From Trema orientale (Eukaryota > Streptophyta > Magnoliopsida > Rosales > Cannabaceae), in NCBI GenBank assembly GCA_002914845.1, contig JXTC01000201.1, positions 200,341 through 264,340 on the forward strand: 64,000 nucleotides of DNA, read 5' to 3'. The notes beneath the pieces are model-generated. The model worked only from the letters and a program-made list of their open reading frames with translations, was not told where the DNA came from and made no database searches. Position 1 is the first letter of the stretch; every line of letters begins with the position of its first letter. Of this stretch, positions 10,144 through 22,690 are shown one piece after another. The position numbers were made by a program, and so were the translations under genes.

Positions 10144-11498
10144 AAGCTTGTAAGCATGTTCTCTAACTAATTCCAAATTTTGTATTTGTAAGTGCTTTTC
10201 CGTCAACAGGTATTTCACTGCTTGAAGGTATTTCAACAATGGTATAGTCTAGATGTTGGGCAGGGAAACCTTCCTTAGCCTTCCCCATAAGATATGTATA
10301 AGGCCTATCTAATTTCCTATGGTTTTTGCTAGCAAGTCTGTCCAGGAATCAAACTCTATGTTGTCTGTTATCCAATGGCATTTGATCATCAATCCTGTGC
10401 ACTATATTGACGCACATAGGTTAGAAAACGGAAGTTGGAAGGAAAATGTGTTCTGTGTTTTTGATACATAATTTCTTTTAATTTGAAAATCAGAAATGGT
10501 TGGTTAGTGTTCTTCTTGTGATGTTGAGTACTAAATTTCTAATAATGTATTGGAATGTGAGATCATGTAGCTTTCGTTTGGGTTTCACATAACCATGTGA
10601 CAAAATGTGATTTTAGAATTTTAAGAGTGACGCTTACTCGTAATTAAGTATATGATAATAAAGTACGTTGACAACCTTATCCGAATTGACAAAGTTTACA
10701 GTTTCAATATTGGGACTCTGAGTTATTGGGAGGGGGACTCGTATATGCTCAAAGGGAACATAATCCTAGCTACGATTCATGAAAAAAGGGTCCCCGATTA
10801 CAGGTTTTTTGGTTGCCTAGGCTGGCCTAGTATCAAGAACAGCGAATATTCTTTTTGACTACATTAGTATGTAAATATATTAATAATTCATCATACGTGA
10901 TATTAGTAATTTTTTATTGATGTATTGTTACTAATTGTGGCTTCGTTTTGGGTTTAGTTATATTTGACCTTTTTTTTTTTTTTGAAGGTTGTATGTTACT
11001 TGTGACTGGAAACTCGACTTGTAGAGTTGACACCTGCTATTATTTTTTTCGAAGGCATTTCTATTCTTTTTACGTATGTTTTCTTTCCTGTATTATATGC
11101 TCACATGGCGTCCATTTGTTACTTAGTAATTATAATAACGCTTTGCTTTACGTAAAAGAATGTGTGGGATGTAATTTATTAGTTATAATTATCTAATGAC
11201 AGAGTGATATATCGTGTGACACATCGTGATGTACTTAGCTCTCTTGACCCTAGAAACAAGTTGCAATTTTGTTTGTGAATGGCTGATTTTTGTGGTGTGC
11301 AACCGGCAGTCGGTGAATGATAAGATTTGTGTCAGATTATTTCACCTTGAGGTGCTAAACCTTTTATCAATCATGACTCGTATGGGGAAACAATACCCAA
11401 GAAACACGAGAAAAGCTTATGACTATACTATTATCATAATCATGTAAAAGCCCTGAATTCTTTACTGCACAAAGATAGTACCACCATATTATTATTAG
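10144..11498. other. SART3 3' UTR and intergenic DNA
   Basis: After the stop the sequence is A+T rich. An AATAAAG string near 10658 could serve as a far-downstream polyadenylation signal. Short open frames here have no recognisable domain or codon bias. Confidence 0.4.
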
Positions 11499-11900
11499 GA
11501 CCTTGTTCGGTATAGGGATAGAGGGGAAAGAAAGGACAAAAGAGACGAATCAAGAGAAAATGGAAAAATAGGTTATTTTGTAGGAAAAAGGACAGGAAGA
11601 GAAAATGGGATGGAAAAAAAAAGGGAAGTTGAGCCTATAAAATTGTTTCCATTCAAATAGGAGATAAAAGGAAAAGGAAAAAAAAACTTCAGCTAGTGAA
11701 TATCAATTTTTAAAATCATAGTGTTGAGGGTAAAATATTTATTTTTTTAAAATAAATCAATTTTACTTTCTTTTCATATGCCAAAAAACTAGTAAAAAAA
11801 AAGACAATTTTCTTTCTATCTATACATTTCCTATCCTAAATGTATTTTCCTTTCCTCCTTTTTTTCTTTCCTCTCTACCATAACAATTACCAGGTATACA
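11499..11900. mobile_element. Putative MITE with imperfect inverted ends
   Basis: The left end reads GGTATAGGGATAGAGGGGAA followed by AGAAAGG. The reverse complement of the right end reads TGTTATGGTAGAGAGGAAAG followed by AAAAA. The interior is A/purine rich, about 400 bp, and non-coding. The GTTCGGTA start resembles PIF/Harbinger-type MITE ends, but I could not fix a target duplication. Confidence 0.35.
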
Positions 11901-11916
11901 ACACCATTTTATTTCC

Positions 11917-11940
11917 AATAATAATAATAATAATAATAAA
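11917..11940. repeat. (AAT)n microsatellite
   Basis: About seven AAT units just outside the right end of the putative MITE. Confidence 0.8.
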
Positions 11941-12091
11941 AGTTGTTGTATGTGACATTTATAACGAAATTAGTTTACTGGTGAATTTTAGTTGGCTCAG
12001 ATTCCCACACGCGAATTGATTGGCTAAAAGGAGCATTTTTTTTTAAGCAAAGCAAGCAAGCAATAGTATTTATTGTTTCTTTTTGTGTATT

Positions 12092-12932
12092 TGATGCAAA
12101 TCAAGGAACGGTTATAAAGGAGCTAATTCAAGTTCCAATTGGACCAGTTACAAGAGCTCGAGCTAAAATGTTTAAGGAGTCTCTTAATGGGCTGGTTCAA
12201 AGTATTTGGGCTGAGGTGAATTCTTGGAGGCGTAACGTTGATGTTCCATGTGGTCCACAAGGTTAGATTTCTGTGATTCAAGCTTTGGAATAATCTAGAA
12301 AAAAGTTCTCCAAAGGGAACAGCTCGAGGATGCGTGAATTACAAGCTAGTTTACTAATTTGGGTGACTTACCCGTTTTCGACTCATCAAGGAGAATGGTT
12401 GGCTGCAATTAGTTAAATTACCTTTCTTATTTATGTATTATAAGTTTTATTGCTGAGTTGTAAGGCTTGCATGCCAAGCTAGATACTTTCTTTTTTATTT
12501 AGGCTTGATTTCGGGTAAGTGTAGGAGTTCAACTTTCATAATTCCAATTAGGATATTTTAGTTTCCTTTTCTTATTTTAGGCAGTTTTTTTAGGGGTTTT
12601 AGAGCAGCCAATTTCGTGCTCCCTTTGTATTTAAATAAGTCATTAGCTTAATGAAAAAGATAAAGATCAGATTACAATTCATTAAAATTGAGAGCAATTT
12701 TTCTTTAGTTCTTTGAGAACTTATTCGAACTTATCAGATTTCTCTGTGGCATTCATCCCTTGACTTATTAATCAAGTTTTCCATCCTTGATTGTGGTGTC
12801 TTCCTTTATACCAAGGTTCACATCTCTTTATAGGTGTTGGGTCAAGGTTTTTTCATCCGAATTTGATTGTAGAACGGTCCTAGGCATCATCCTTGCTTTA
12901 GGTTTCGTCACAAGTTGACGGAGTTCGTATTA
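12092..12932 (+). repeat. Left LTR of element A
   Basis: It starts TGATGCAAATCAAGG and ends ...TTCGTATTA, where the terminal CA has become TA. It aligns along its length with 16285-17118. Confidence 0.9.
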
Positions 12933-12934
12933 TT

Positions 12935-12947
12935 TGGTATCAAGAGC
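12935..12947 (+). promoter_or_regulatory. Primer-binding site of A (tRNA-Met-like, one extra A)
   Basis: TGGTATCAAGAGC lies two bases after the LTR. It matches the usual plant TGGTATCAGAGC with one inserted A. Confidence 0.7.
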
Positions 12948-13820
12948 CGGATTCTAGTTTCAAGTTTATTCTATCCTTTATTTTTTTTTCTCTTAGTCAT
13001 AACAGCTCATATCTCTTTCTTCTTTATTTCATTAAAATCGTAAAAAAAAAAAGAGTAATTGAATTTATCTGTTCTAGTCGTAGCCAAATTCAGATTCCTC
13101 CTTGTTTGCTTTTTGAATCCGAATTTATATCTGTGTCTTTCAGTTAGCCTTTGTGTTTTCAGTTATTATTTGGGTTCTCAATTTAAAAAAAAAGAGAAAA
13201 GAATCCCGAAATCAAAAAAAAAAAAGGAGAAGAATCTATGACTGAATTAGAGGATTTTGAGAGTGCTTCAGTAAAACGGCCGTAACTTTTGATCCGGATG
13301 TCGAAACGACTATTATTATATATCGAATCGAAGCTTATTCTGAGCTCTACGACTATGAACAAACTAAATACTGTTCACTCCTGATTTCGAGCCCAAAATC
13401 TATCATTTTCATAACTTTCTGAGCCTTCAAAGTTTTGTATGCGTTTTTCTCTTGTTTCTTTTATTTCGTGTGATCCTTCAAAGTATTGTTTGCGACTTTG
13501 AACCTAGGGTCTTCTTTTTCTTTGCTTCTCAATTTCCTAAAACTATTATTCCAGGTTGCTACATTAAATCCTAATTTGGTTGGTGAGTTTTGGTATGAAT
13601 TGTTGCAAAGAAATTTTGCTAGTTGTTTAAATTAGTTTGATAAAACCCTATTGAGAAATTACAAGTGGAAAAAGGCAAGAGTGGTGAGCACATCCGAGGG
13701 TAAAAGCCAATCTAATATTTGAGTGAAACACGAGTGAAATTGAGTGATTCATTATTCGAGTGAAACACGTGAGAGAGTGTGTGAGGTCCTTTCTTTTACT
13801 AACTTTGTTTTGCAGCAAAC

Positions 13821-14997
13821 ATGTCAGACCACAAGGACAAAAACAATTCTAGAGATACATCTGGAGTGGGTGATTTGAAACTTCTCATGGAAGCCTTAAT
13901 TGGCGAGATGAGGAGAGCGATGAGAGCAGAGATGGAGCAGGTTCATGAGCGAATAGACAGAATAGAGAACACACGTGAGGAGCAGCCACAAATCGCTCCT
14001 AATATGTGTAGAAGAGGGAGATTTCAACCTAGGAAAGTGAGGGTTGAAAATGAAGAATATTATGGAGATACTTTTGGTGATGAAGATGATCGAGATTCCA
14101 TTGTGGGTAATAGGAGGAATGGTGGGCAGTTTAGAGGAGATAGGAATCGGGAAGATAATTCTTTGGGTAGTATTAAGATGAAGATTCCACCGTTCCAAGG
14201 CAAGAACGATCCAGAAGCTTACCTTGGGTAGGAGAAGAAGGTAGAATTAGTATTCGATTGTCATAATTACTCCGAGATTAAGAAGGCAAAGTTTCCTGCC
14301 ATTGAATTTTCAGATTATGCAATTGTATGGTGGGATCAGTTGGTGATGAATAGGAGAAGAAATAGAGAGCATCCAATAGAGATGTGGGAAAAGATGAAAA
14401 CTGTAATGAAAAAGCGGTTTGTTCCAAGCTACTACTACCGAGAATTGTATAACAAGTTACAAAGCCTTAGACAAGGTAACCGGAGTGTAGAAGAATATTA
14501 TAAGAAGATGGAGGTTGCTATGATTTGAGCGAATTTAGAGGAGGATCGGGAGGCTACAATGTCTAGATTCTTAGTTGGTTTGAATCGAGAAATTGCTAAT
14601 GTAGTAGAATTGTAGCATTATGTGGAGTTGTCCGCTTGGAAATCGAATCAATGGAAGAAGGATGAGAGGCAACCTACGATGAAACTGAAAATTGAGCAAA
14701 AGCAAGAAGTGACCAGCCATGTAAATCAAGGTAAATCCGATTCTTCTACTTCTAGGAATCGTGATATCAAGCGTTTTAAATGCCAAGGTAGGGGTCACAT
14801 AGCTAGCCAATGTCTGAATAAAAGAGTTATAGTGTTGCGAGATGACGGTAAGATTGAAACCGAAGATAAAGATGACACCGACCCCATGCCAGCATTGGAG
14901 AATGCTGATGAAGAGGAGTATCCTACCCAAGGAGATTTGTTGGCGACAAGAAGAGCTCTAAGTGCGCAAGTCAAAGAAGAAGAAGAGATACAATGAG
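13821..14997 (+). pseudogene. Element A gag (broken)
   Basis: It begins MSDHKDKNNSRD. After an acidic/basic N-terminal part it shows the retrotransposon gag core: PPFQGKNDPEAYL, then WWDQLV, then KRFVPSYYYRELYNKLQSL. In-frame stops occur at 14229, 14526 and 14613. The zinc knuckle reads KRFKCQGRGHIASQC, with Arg where the first Cys of C-x2-C-x4-H-x4-C should be. An acidic tail follows. The product would have packaged genomic RNA in the particle; this copy cannot make it in one piece. Confidence 0.8.
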
Positions 14998-15300
14998 AAA
15001 ACATCTTTCATACTAGGTTCCACGTTCAAAATAAGGTATGTAGTGTGATTATTAATGGTGGTAGTTATACTAATGTAGCAAGCATTACTATGGTGGAGAA
15101 ATTAAGGTTGCCAACCATGAAGCATCCCCGACCTTATAAGTTGCAATAGCTAAACGATAGTGGAGAAATGAAGGTGAATAAATAAGTGTTAGTTTCTTTT
15201 CGTATTAGAAAATATGAAGATGAAGTCTTGTGCGATGTAGTTCCGATGCAAGCTGGACACTTGTTACTAGGTCGACCATAGCAATCTAATAGGCGTGTCA
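14998..15300 (+). pseudogene. Element A protease remnant
   Basis: The frame reads VCSVIINGGSYTNVAS and later MQAGHLLLGRP. This is the retropepsin fold of Ty3/gypsy pol, but the catalytic D-G/S-G position reads N-G-G. Stops interrupt it in at least three places. Confidence 0.65.
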
Positions 15301-15326
15301 AACATGATGGTTTCACCAACAAGTAC

Positions 15327-16260
15327 TTGTTTGTACTTAATCAAAGGACAATTACTCTAGTTCCTTTGACACAAAAAGAAGTTGATGAAAATCAAGTGAG
15401 ATTGCAAAAAGAGAGTGATCAAAAGAGAAAGAGTGAAAAAGAGAGAGAGGCCGAAGAAAAAAAGAGAGAAAAGGCAATTATAGATTCGGCCATTAAGAGA
15501 AAAACAGAGAGAAACCAAGAGAATTTTTATGCAAAAGCAAAAAAAATTAAGAGAGCGTTGTTTTTAAACTAGCCAATGATTGTACTCTTGTACAAGGAGG
15601 TGTTTTTAAATACTAACGATCTTGACTCTGCATTGCCTAGTTCTGTTGTTTCTCTATTACAGAAATTCGAGGATGTCTTTCCCGACGAGGTGCCATATAG
15701 TTTGCCTTCAATAAGGGGAATAGAACATCAGATTGATTTTGTACCCACCGCTTCTATTCCAAACCGACCAGCCTTCAGGAGTAACCCCGAAGAGACAAAG
15801 GAACTACAAAGGTAGGTTGATGAACAAAAGATTCGTGCTATTCAAGAATGGCTAAGTCCAATAAGCATAAGTAATGTGCGAAGTTTTCATGGACTTGCAA
15901 GTTTTTACCGGAGGTTCGTGAAAAATTTTATCATGAAAAACGTTGGGTTCAAATGGAGAGATTTAGGTATTGGTGCAGTTCTTATGCAAGAAAGACGACT
16001 AATTGCATATTTTAATGAGAAACTAAGTGGGACTACTTTAAACTAGCATACTTATGATAATGAAATGTATGCGTTGGATCGAGCTTTGGAAACATGGCAA
16101 CATTACCTTTGGCCTAAAGAGTTTGTGATTCACACCGATCATGAGTCCTTGAAGCACCTTAAAGGTCATCACAAGTGGAATAAGAGGCTTACACGATGGG
16201 TAGAATTTATTAAGATGTTTCTATACGTCATTTGATATAAACAAGGTGAAGATTTGAGGA
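15327..16260 (+). pseudogene. Element A pol remnants: RT N-terminus, RNase H pieces
   Basis: A Lys/Glu-rich linker leads to FEDVFPDEVPYSLPSIRGIE, the start of RT, with conserved HQIDFVP after it. At about 15825 the frame jumps to [18 protein letters not shown], which is beyond the RT palm, so the catalytic core is deleted. Next come [16 protein letters not shown] and [13 protein letters not shown] of RNase H. A stop follows at about 16233 and then the extreme C-terminal DLRTNPF of the polyprotein, so integrase is deleted too. Confidence 0.75.
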
Positions 16261-16271
16261 CAAATCCTTTC

Positions 16272-16284
16272 AAGAGGAGGGGAA
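16272..16284 (+). promoter_or_regulatory. Polypurine tract of element A
   Basis: AAGAGGAGGGGAA directly precedes the right LTR, the usual site of plus-strand priming. Confidence 0.75.
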
Positions 16285-17118
16285 TGATGCAAATCAAGAA
16301 ACGGTTACAAAGGAGCCAATTCAAGTTCCAATTGGACTGGTTACAAGAGCTCGAGCTAAAAGGTTCAAGGAGTCTCTTAATGGGCTGATTCAAAGCATTT
16401 GGGCTGAGGTGAATTCTTGGAGGTGTAATGTTGATGTTCCATGTGGTCCACAAGGTTAGATTTCCGTGATTCAAGTTTTGGAATAATCTAGAAAAAAACT
16501 CTCCAAAGGGAACAGCTCTAGGATGCGTGAATTACAAGCTAGTTTTCTAATTTGGGTGACTTACCCATTTTTGACTCATCAAGGAGAATGGTTGGCTGCA
16601 ATTAGTTAAATTACCTTTCTTATTTATTTATTATAAGTTTTATTACTGAGTTGTAAGGCTTGCATGCCAAGCTAGATACTTTCTTTTTTATTTAGGCGTG
16701 ATTTAGAGTTAGTATAGGAGTTCAATTTTCAGAATTCCAATTAGGATATTTTAGTTTCCTTTTCTTGTTTTGGGCAGCTTTTTTAGGGGTTTTAGAGCAG
16801 CCAATTTCGTGCTCCCTTTGTATTTAAATAAGTCATTAGCTTAATAAAAAAGATCAGATTATAATTCATTAAAATTGAGAGCAATTTCTCTTTAGTTCTT
16901 TGAGAACTTATTCGAACTTATCAGATTTCTCTGTGGCATTCATCCTTGACTTATCAATCGAGTTTTCCATTCTTGATTGTGGCATCTTCCTTTATACCAA
17001 TGTTCACATCTCTTTATAGGTATTGGATCGAGGTTTTTTCATCCGAATCTGATTCTAGAACAGTCCTAGGCATCATCCTTGTTTCGGGTTTCGTCACAAG
17101 TTGACGAGGTTCATATCA
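16285..17118 (+). repeat. Right LTR of element A
   Basis: It starts TGATGCAAATCAAGA and ends TTCATATCA, keeping TG...CA, and is followed by the target duplication GTATT. Confidence 0.9.
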
Positions 17119-17123
17119 GTATT

Positions 17124-17861
17124 GAAAAGGATTAACTAAATTATTTTCCTCTTCATAACAAAATTATTATAAATTCGACTGCCTAGACAAACTACCAAAT
17201 GAATGTTAGCCATAGCTTACGTCAGACAATTTTGTTCCATGCAGCACAACATTAGCAATGTATCTAACATGGTTTATAAATAATAAGCAGAGTCAGTATT
17301 GACAATAATGTATCTACTATTCGTTAGACTCTTCATCCAATTAACGCATAAATGAAGAAAATAGGGGGGAAAAAAAGAGAAGTTCCTTTTTCTATGAGAA
17401 AAATACATAAAAAAGAAGGAAACACTGATGTGGTAAACTAGGGAACTTTGTAGAAATTCACCTCCTTTAACTAAGCTACTAGCTGTCTTAACTTAAATTA
17501 AACCTGGCATATAAGAATCCATCAAAATAAGGAAGAAGTTTTCATGGGTATAAAATTGTTGTGGACTGCACTAAAATTATAGTCTAATTTTAATAGATTG
17601 TTTATATATGGTCTTCAACTAACTATTAAGCTGACGTGTTAATGAACAATTTGAACCACAGATTCTAAACAGAATTGCAAATAGAAACTGCATCATAGAA
17701 TTCACCAAGTTACATGGAAATTGGAAAAGACTTCCCAGACTTTCCTTTTACCGTATCTAGAGTTTTGTTTTTGTTTTTGTTTTTTTTTGTTTGTTTTTTT
17801 TTTTGTTTTTTTTTGAGAAAAACCTGGCAAGGAGGACACATTATGGAAACAAGAAATAATG
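17124..17861. other. Intergenic DNA, nothing recognised
   Basis: A+T-rich sequence with a T/G-rich run (TTTTTG repeats) near 17765-17815. No gene or element end is evident. Confidence 0.4.
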
Positions 17862-18860
17862 TAATTATAAGAGGTGGAATTGGGGACCTATGTACCTGTA
17901 ATTCAAGCTCCAATAAATTATGACAATTAATTAAATTCTTTAATTAATTTGTCTAATTTATTAATTCCAGTATTACTCCACTAAAAATTGGGAATTGCAC
18001 TCTTGAAATTACAGAATTAATTTACTCAGAAAACAACGAGCAGTCCATCGATTTAATCATTACATGTAGTTCAATCCTCCATAGACAATTCATAATTGGA
18101 GCTAGGTTATATTCCGTTTACCTCTCCAATTACATCTTCATCCTTGTGTACCATTGATTCTCCAATGAACAATTAATTTATAAATCTATTATAAATTGAG
18201 TACTCAAACTTTTCAAGTCCTGAATCAATACACAAGAGAATCATCTTTCTAACTTCCTGATGGAAGGAATGGATTCCATATCTGTAAGCTACATTCCCAG
18301 CTACTCATATCATCATGCTCCTAAGATATAAGTATTTCGATCTGTTTAAAAAACAAACCTTTAACAAGTATGTCAAAGAATATAATGTTATAAATAGGAG
18401 TCTATAACTACTCAGGATTAAGATTGATATACATATGATCATCTAATGATATTATTTGAACTCTCAACTGTTAACGGAATTTATGTGAAATTCAAATAAT
18501 GTCTAGTCCAGTCCTATATAATCAAATTATATAAAGTACCTCCATTGTGATGTCAACACATCAATAGTCCGGATAAGACTATTACATTCTCAATATTAAT
18601 GGACCGTATTAATAATATTTAATTAAAGATCCTAAACTTTAATTAATTATTATGGACTATATTTAGTTTATTATCCATAAATTTAATCCTCATGTATATA
18701 ACATTTATATACTAAATTTGTGGTCACATAAATAAACTAGAGATTTTCTGATATTTAAAGACATACCAATTATGCACAAATTCAAATAGAAAAATATCAT
18801 TTTATTAATTCAGCAAATATCCAAAATATACATGCCTTTAGGCATAAACCTTAATACCAA
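17862..18860 (-). mobile_element. Possible Ty1/copia-type non-coding remnant
   Basis: The stretch has no coding frame. On the minus strand it runs from a TATGCCTAAAGGCATGTATA start through long conserved-looking A+T-rich text. From memory this resembles non-coding regions of plant copia elements. Nothing inside the window confirms it, so this is a weak call. Confidence 0.25.
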
Positions 18861-18938
18861 ATTATCCATAAACATGCAGAGGAGTAGGTACTCCTGAGTT
18901 CTCTGTATAAATTGGAGGATTTCATTCCATTCCTCGGG

Positions 18939-19160
18939 GCTGGCTTTCTTACACGCCACATCTAGTTATTTCCTCGCATTATAAGCACAACATTTGGATT
19001 TTGGATTCAGATATAGCATCTTCTACTGCACAACCCAAAGAGTAGGGGAAAAAATTGATATCTACACATTGCTGGCTTTCTTACATGCCACATCTAGTTA
19101 AGCACAACATTTAGATTTTGGATCCAAAAGGAAGGGGGAAAAAATTGATATGTGCACATT
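18939..19160. repeat. Tandem duplication (132-bp and 90-bp copies)
   Basis: Both copies start GCTGGCTTTCTTACA and end near AAAAATTGATAT...CACATT (18939-19070 and 19071-19160). The second has lost about 42 bp from the middle. Confidence 0.8.
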
Positions 19161-19255
19161 GATGTGAAAGAAAAAAGAGGTTTGCTATACACTGATGCGA
19201 CACGGCTAAACAGTAAAATACTGACCTGAAAATTAGGTTTCTAATAAACCTAATT

Positions 19256-19339
19256 AATTTGTTGGGTTGAGGTTTTGTCCCAAAGGTCAACCCTATTAAT
19301 TTGTTGGGTTGAGGTTTCGTCCCAAAGGTCAACCCTATT
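19256..19339. repeat. Two tandem 42-bp units
   Basis: AATTTGTTGGGTTGAGGTTT...AACCCTATT occurs twice back to back, with one base different. The unit is a multiple of three, which produces a misleading repeated peptide on the minus strand. Confidence 0.9.
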
Positions 19340-19399
19340 GAAAGGAGTAGTCCAATCCTTATAAACCTATTCTCATTTCTATGTTTTGCCAATGTAGGA

Positions 19400-21223
19400 C
19401 TTCGTCTGCATCCAATAGGCGACTTCTAATATTTCTGATCAAGTTACATGTGAACTGAGTTTCTAATGAACCTAATTAATTGGCCTAAAATCCCAGGCGG
19501 CTTTGATTGGCTGCAAATTGGAGTGGTTCTCGAAGGGTATGCAGAGTAACCGCCATACATATTGGCGGAGCAATGCGTCAAGGTAAGTAGTAGTATTGCC
19601 TGCAGAGAGCTGCCATTGATGCGTTTTGGAAAGTGTTCGGTGATATTAGATTGAACAATGTAGCATGCACGCTGCTACACAAGAAGGCAAAAATGTAAAT
19701 TGGGTAAGGAAAAATCCTCCTGGGGTTAATTTCTAGTCCCTTATAATTTGTTTTCTGAAAGGATCTAGTCCCATATAATTGATCGCTTCTCATTATCATA
19801 ATTTTGGGATAAAGTCATAGACATTATTTTATTATTATTATTTTTTGTTATAGGTCTTGTCACTTGTGTGATTAGGATCGTTGGCTTTTAGTCCGATATG
19901 TTTATGCATGTTATATAGTTACATAATGTATTTTTTCACTTATGACTATTGTAGATATTGTTCGCTTTATTTGACCTTTCTGCCTTAACTTCGTACTTTT
20001 CTGAAACGGCACTGACCAACATAGGTATGGGAATCACTAATTCCTTGTGGAGAAATTTAAGTGAATAACCAATATTTTAAATTTGATGAAGTAGTTATTC
20101 ACTTTTTAAAATTTATAGCTAAATGTCTAAGTATATATATTTTTACACTTGGTAGATAAATATATTTACTAATTTCAATTAATGTATTGAATATATAAAT
20201 TTTTATGTTTGGTATATAATATTTTACACTTGATATATAAACATATATACCGGATATTTTGCTATAACATTTGAAAAACGGACATTTACTTAAATTAGGC
20301 CCAAAATTGGGTCATTTTTCTATAAGACCTCTTGTAAACCCCAAACACATTGCATTCGCATACAATATGAACACTACAAAACACATTCAACCTTGTTACT
20401 AATTACAGTTGCACGATTATATATTGAATATTAGGCTTAGTGACACAAACCCGGTTGATGTACGTAGTGTATGAATCACATACTAATTATATGATTAATG
20501 TTACTGAATATAATCTATTAAATGTATCTTTCAATTTCTAACTGTGCAACGTCAATCAAAATGGGCCTCACTTGAGTACTATTGATATTTTCGAGGGATA
20601 GGGGAAATTAGGGAGAGCACGGCAATTTTAAAAAAATTAACAAATACACGGTATCTCTTTCTTTTATGTATTTTCATACGGTAATTTTTAGAAAAATTCC
20701 ACTTTCCTTTCTAATTTGCTCGTTCTAAATCATTCCCGAGCACTAGTCTTCGTCTTCTCCAGCTTCATCGTTAGAATTTTTTCTAGCAATCGTTTGCACT
20801 AAAACTACTAGTATTTTGGGTAAGGGATAGGAAAGACTTACGCCATTTAAATGATTATAGGTAGCCATGAAAATTGAGAATAAATTTGAGCATTTGATTT
20901 GGCGGAGATAGAGAAAGTGAAGCTTCGGGTAAAACTCAGGTAGAAGAGAAAAGAAATACAGAAGCAAAGTATACTATGCAATTCTATTGTCTAGTTCATT
21001 CATATGGGCCTCAGCTAAAAGCCGCCCATTCTATCTAAGATAATTTCTTAGATCATTTATATACATTTTTTTTTTCTTAAACTCATTTCTTGTTTGGTCC
21101 TAATTAAGTCAATAGCTTAAAGATTTTCTAGTTAATGCATGTAATTTTGTTACATATAATATGGTTGCAATACCATACTAATTCTTTTTTCATTTCTTAA
21201 AACTATAGTAATTGTAATAATGG
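19400..21223. other. Intergenic DNA, no gene recognised
   Basis: A+T-rich DNA. Short open frames lack any family motif. The stretch at about 20100-20290 repeats TATATAAA/TTTTACACTTGGTA words and is probably a decayed repeat. Confidence 0.4.
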
Positions 21224-22690
21224 TAATCAAAACAATTCAAAACAAAAAAAAGTTAATGGTAATCAAAAATAGAATCCAATAACTAAACTAGTAATGGTAA
21301 CCAGAAATCAAAACCAAATTGGGAGTGGTAATCAGAAATTATAGACTAGTATATAGGGAGGTAATCAATAACTGAAGTAGTAACTAAAAACTAGTAACTA
21401 GATACTAGTAACCGGTAATTGTAAGCAAAAATAAGAAATTAATAACCAAATTGAATATGGTAACTAGAAACTAGAAACTAGAAACCCGTAACCAAAGTTG
21501 TAACCAGAAGTCAGTAACCAAATTGGTAATCGATAACTAAATTGGTAACTAGCAACCATATTAGTTAAATCTAGATACCAATTACAATACCTGTAAAAAG
21601 TATTAAGGGACACTGGTAGCCAGTATCTAGAGTATCTTGTAACCAAATTTTATTACTAGTAACCAAGAACTAGGATTGTCTCTTCAAGTTCATTGTTTCC
21701 ATAATATATAATTGTTTGTGTGGTGTTTTGACTAGCAAGTCTTAGGCATGAATTTTCTGTTGCTTTTGGTCTACTATGTGTTTCGAACTTTTAAATGCTA
21801 ATTATATAAAGTTTGTCTTTATCTGTAAGCCTGTTGAGCACCACAAAATGTTCTACCGTAATATGCTATGAAATTTTGTAAGTCCTTTGGTATAGAATGA
21901 TAAATGAGTGAAAGCTTTTATCCAATAGGAGTTTGAATTGAATTCCTTCTGAGATTTGTAGTTCTTTTATTTAATATGTTATACATCCTTTGGACTAATG
22001 AAAGGGTATAAGGAGAATATCTACAAATACTTTTTACTATAAGTTAGATATTAATTGAAACAGTGTATATGATTTTCAATATTTTATTTCCATTTTTATT
22101 ATTTGGTGAAGTTACTAGACTAAATCAAGTAACTGGACTTTGGTAGCCAAATGGTTAACAGTCGAATTACCAATATAGTTACTATTTTTTGTTCGTAACC
22201 AGTCTAGAAATCAGTAACTATCAAATTGGTTAGTAAACAATAACCATTCGAAGCTAGACTTGGTATTTTGGAATAGATTTTACTTTATGGTTACCTATTA
22301 CTTGGTACTTGAAAGAGATTTTGGTTCATTGTTACTAGTAATAAGCCACTAATCAATGAATCTGAACTTGATGTTTGAAGGAGATTTTTAGTTTATAGAT
22401 ACTGGTAACCAGAAACTAATAATTGGTTTAGAAATCAGTAACAACTAGATTTTACTTTTTGATATGTTGGATCAGATTTTACTTTTTGGTATCTGTTACT
22501 TGATGTTTGAAAGAGATTTTAGTTTACTATTACTGGCAACATGTAACTAGTCGATGAATCTGAGCTTAGTGTTTGGAAAAGATTTTTAGTTCATGGTTAC
22601 TAGTAACTTGTAACCAGATTAGTTACTAGTAACTTGTAACTAGATTGGTTATCGGTTACTGGTTACTAGTAACCAAAGTAACTATTTGAA
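21224..22690. repeat. Degenerate GTAAC/GGTTAC array
   Basis: Dozens of variants of GTAACCA, AACTAGTAAC and GGTTACTAGTAACC fill 21224-21677 and 22105-22690, with about 430 bp of ordinary sequence between. In the second block a longer unit around GAAAGAGATTTT(A/T)GTT...TTACT recurs near 22305, 22378, 22510 and 22577. Such arrays are often subterminal repeats of DNA transposons or old minisatellites; ends were not identified. Confidence 0.6.

Larger units (their letters stand above)
12092..17118 (+). mobile_element. Ty3/gypsy LTR retrotransposon A (internally deleted, decayed)
   Basis: Direct LTRs at 12092-12932 and 16285-17118 are flanked by the 5-bp duplication GTATT (12087-12091 and 17119-17123). 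Between them lie a tRNA-Met-like primer site, gag, a protease remnant, pieces of RT and RNase H, and a polypurine tract, in the order of a Ty3/gypsy element on the + strand. At 5.0 kb it is short. Most of RT and nearly all of integrase are missing, and about ten in-frame stops interrupt the rest. Roughly 15 differences appear in the first 240 aligned LTR bases, so the insertion is not recent. Confidence 0.92.

Noticed and set aside
19111-19392. Minus-strand frame with a repeated GLTFGTKPQPNKLI peptide
   Set aside because: The peptide repeat is explained by the 42-bp DNA duplication; no sign of a protein-coding gene.
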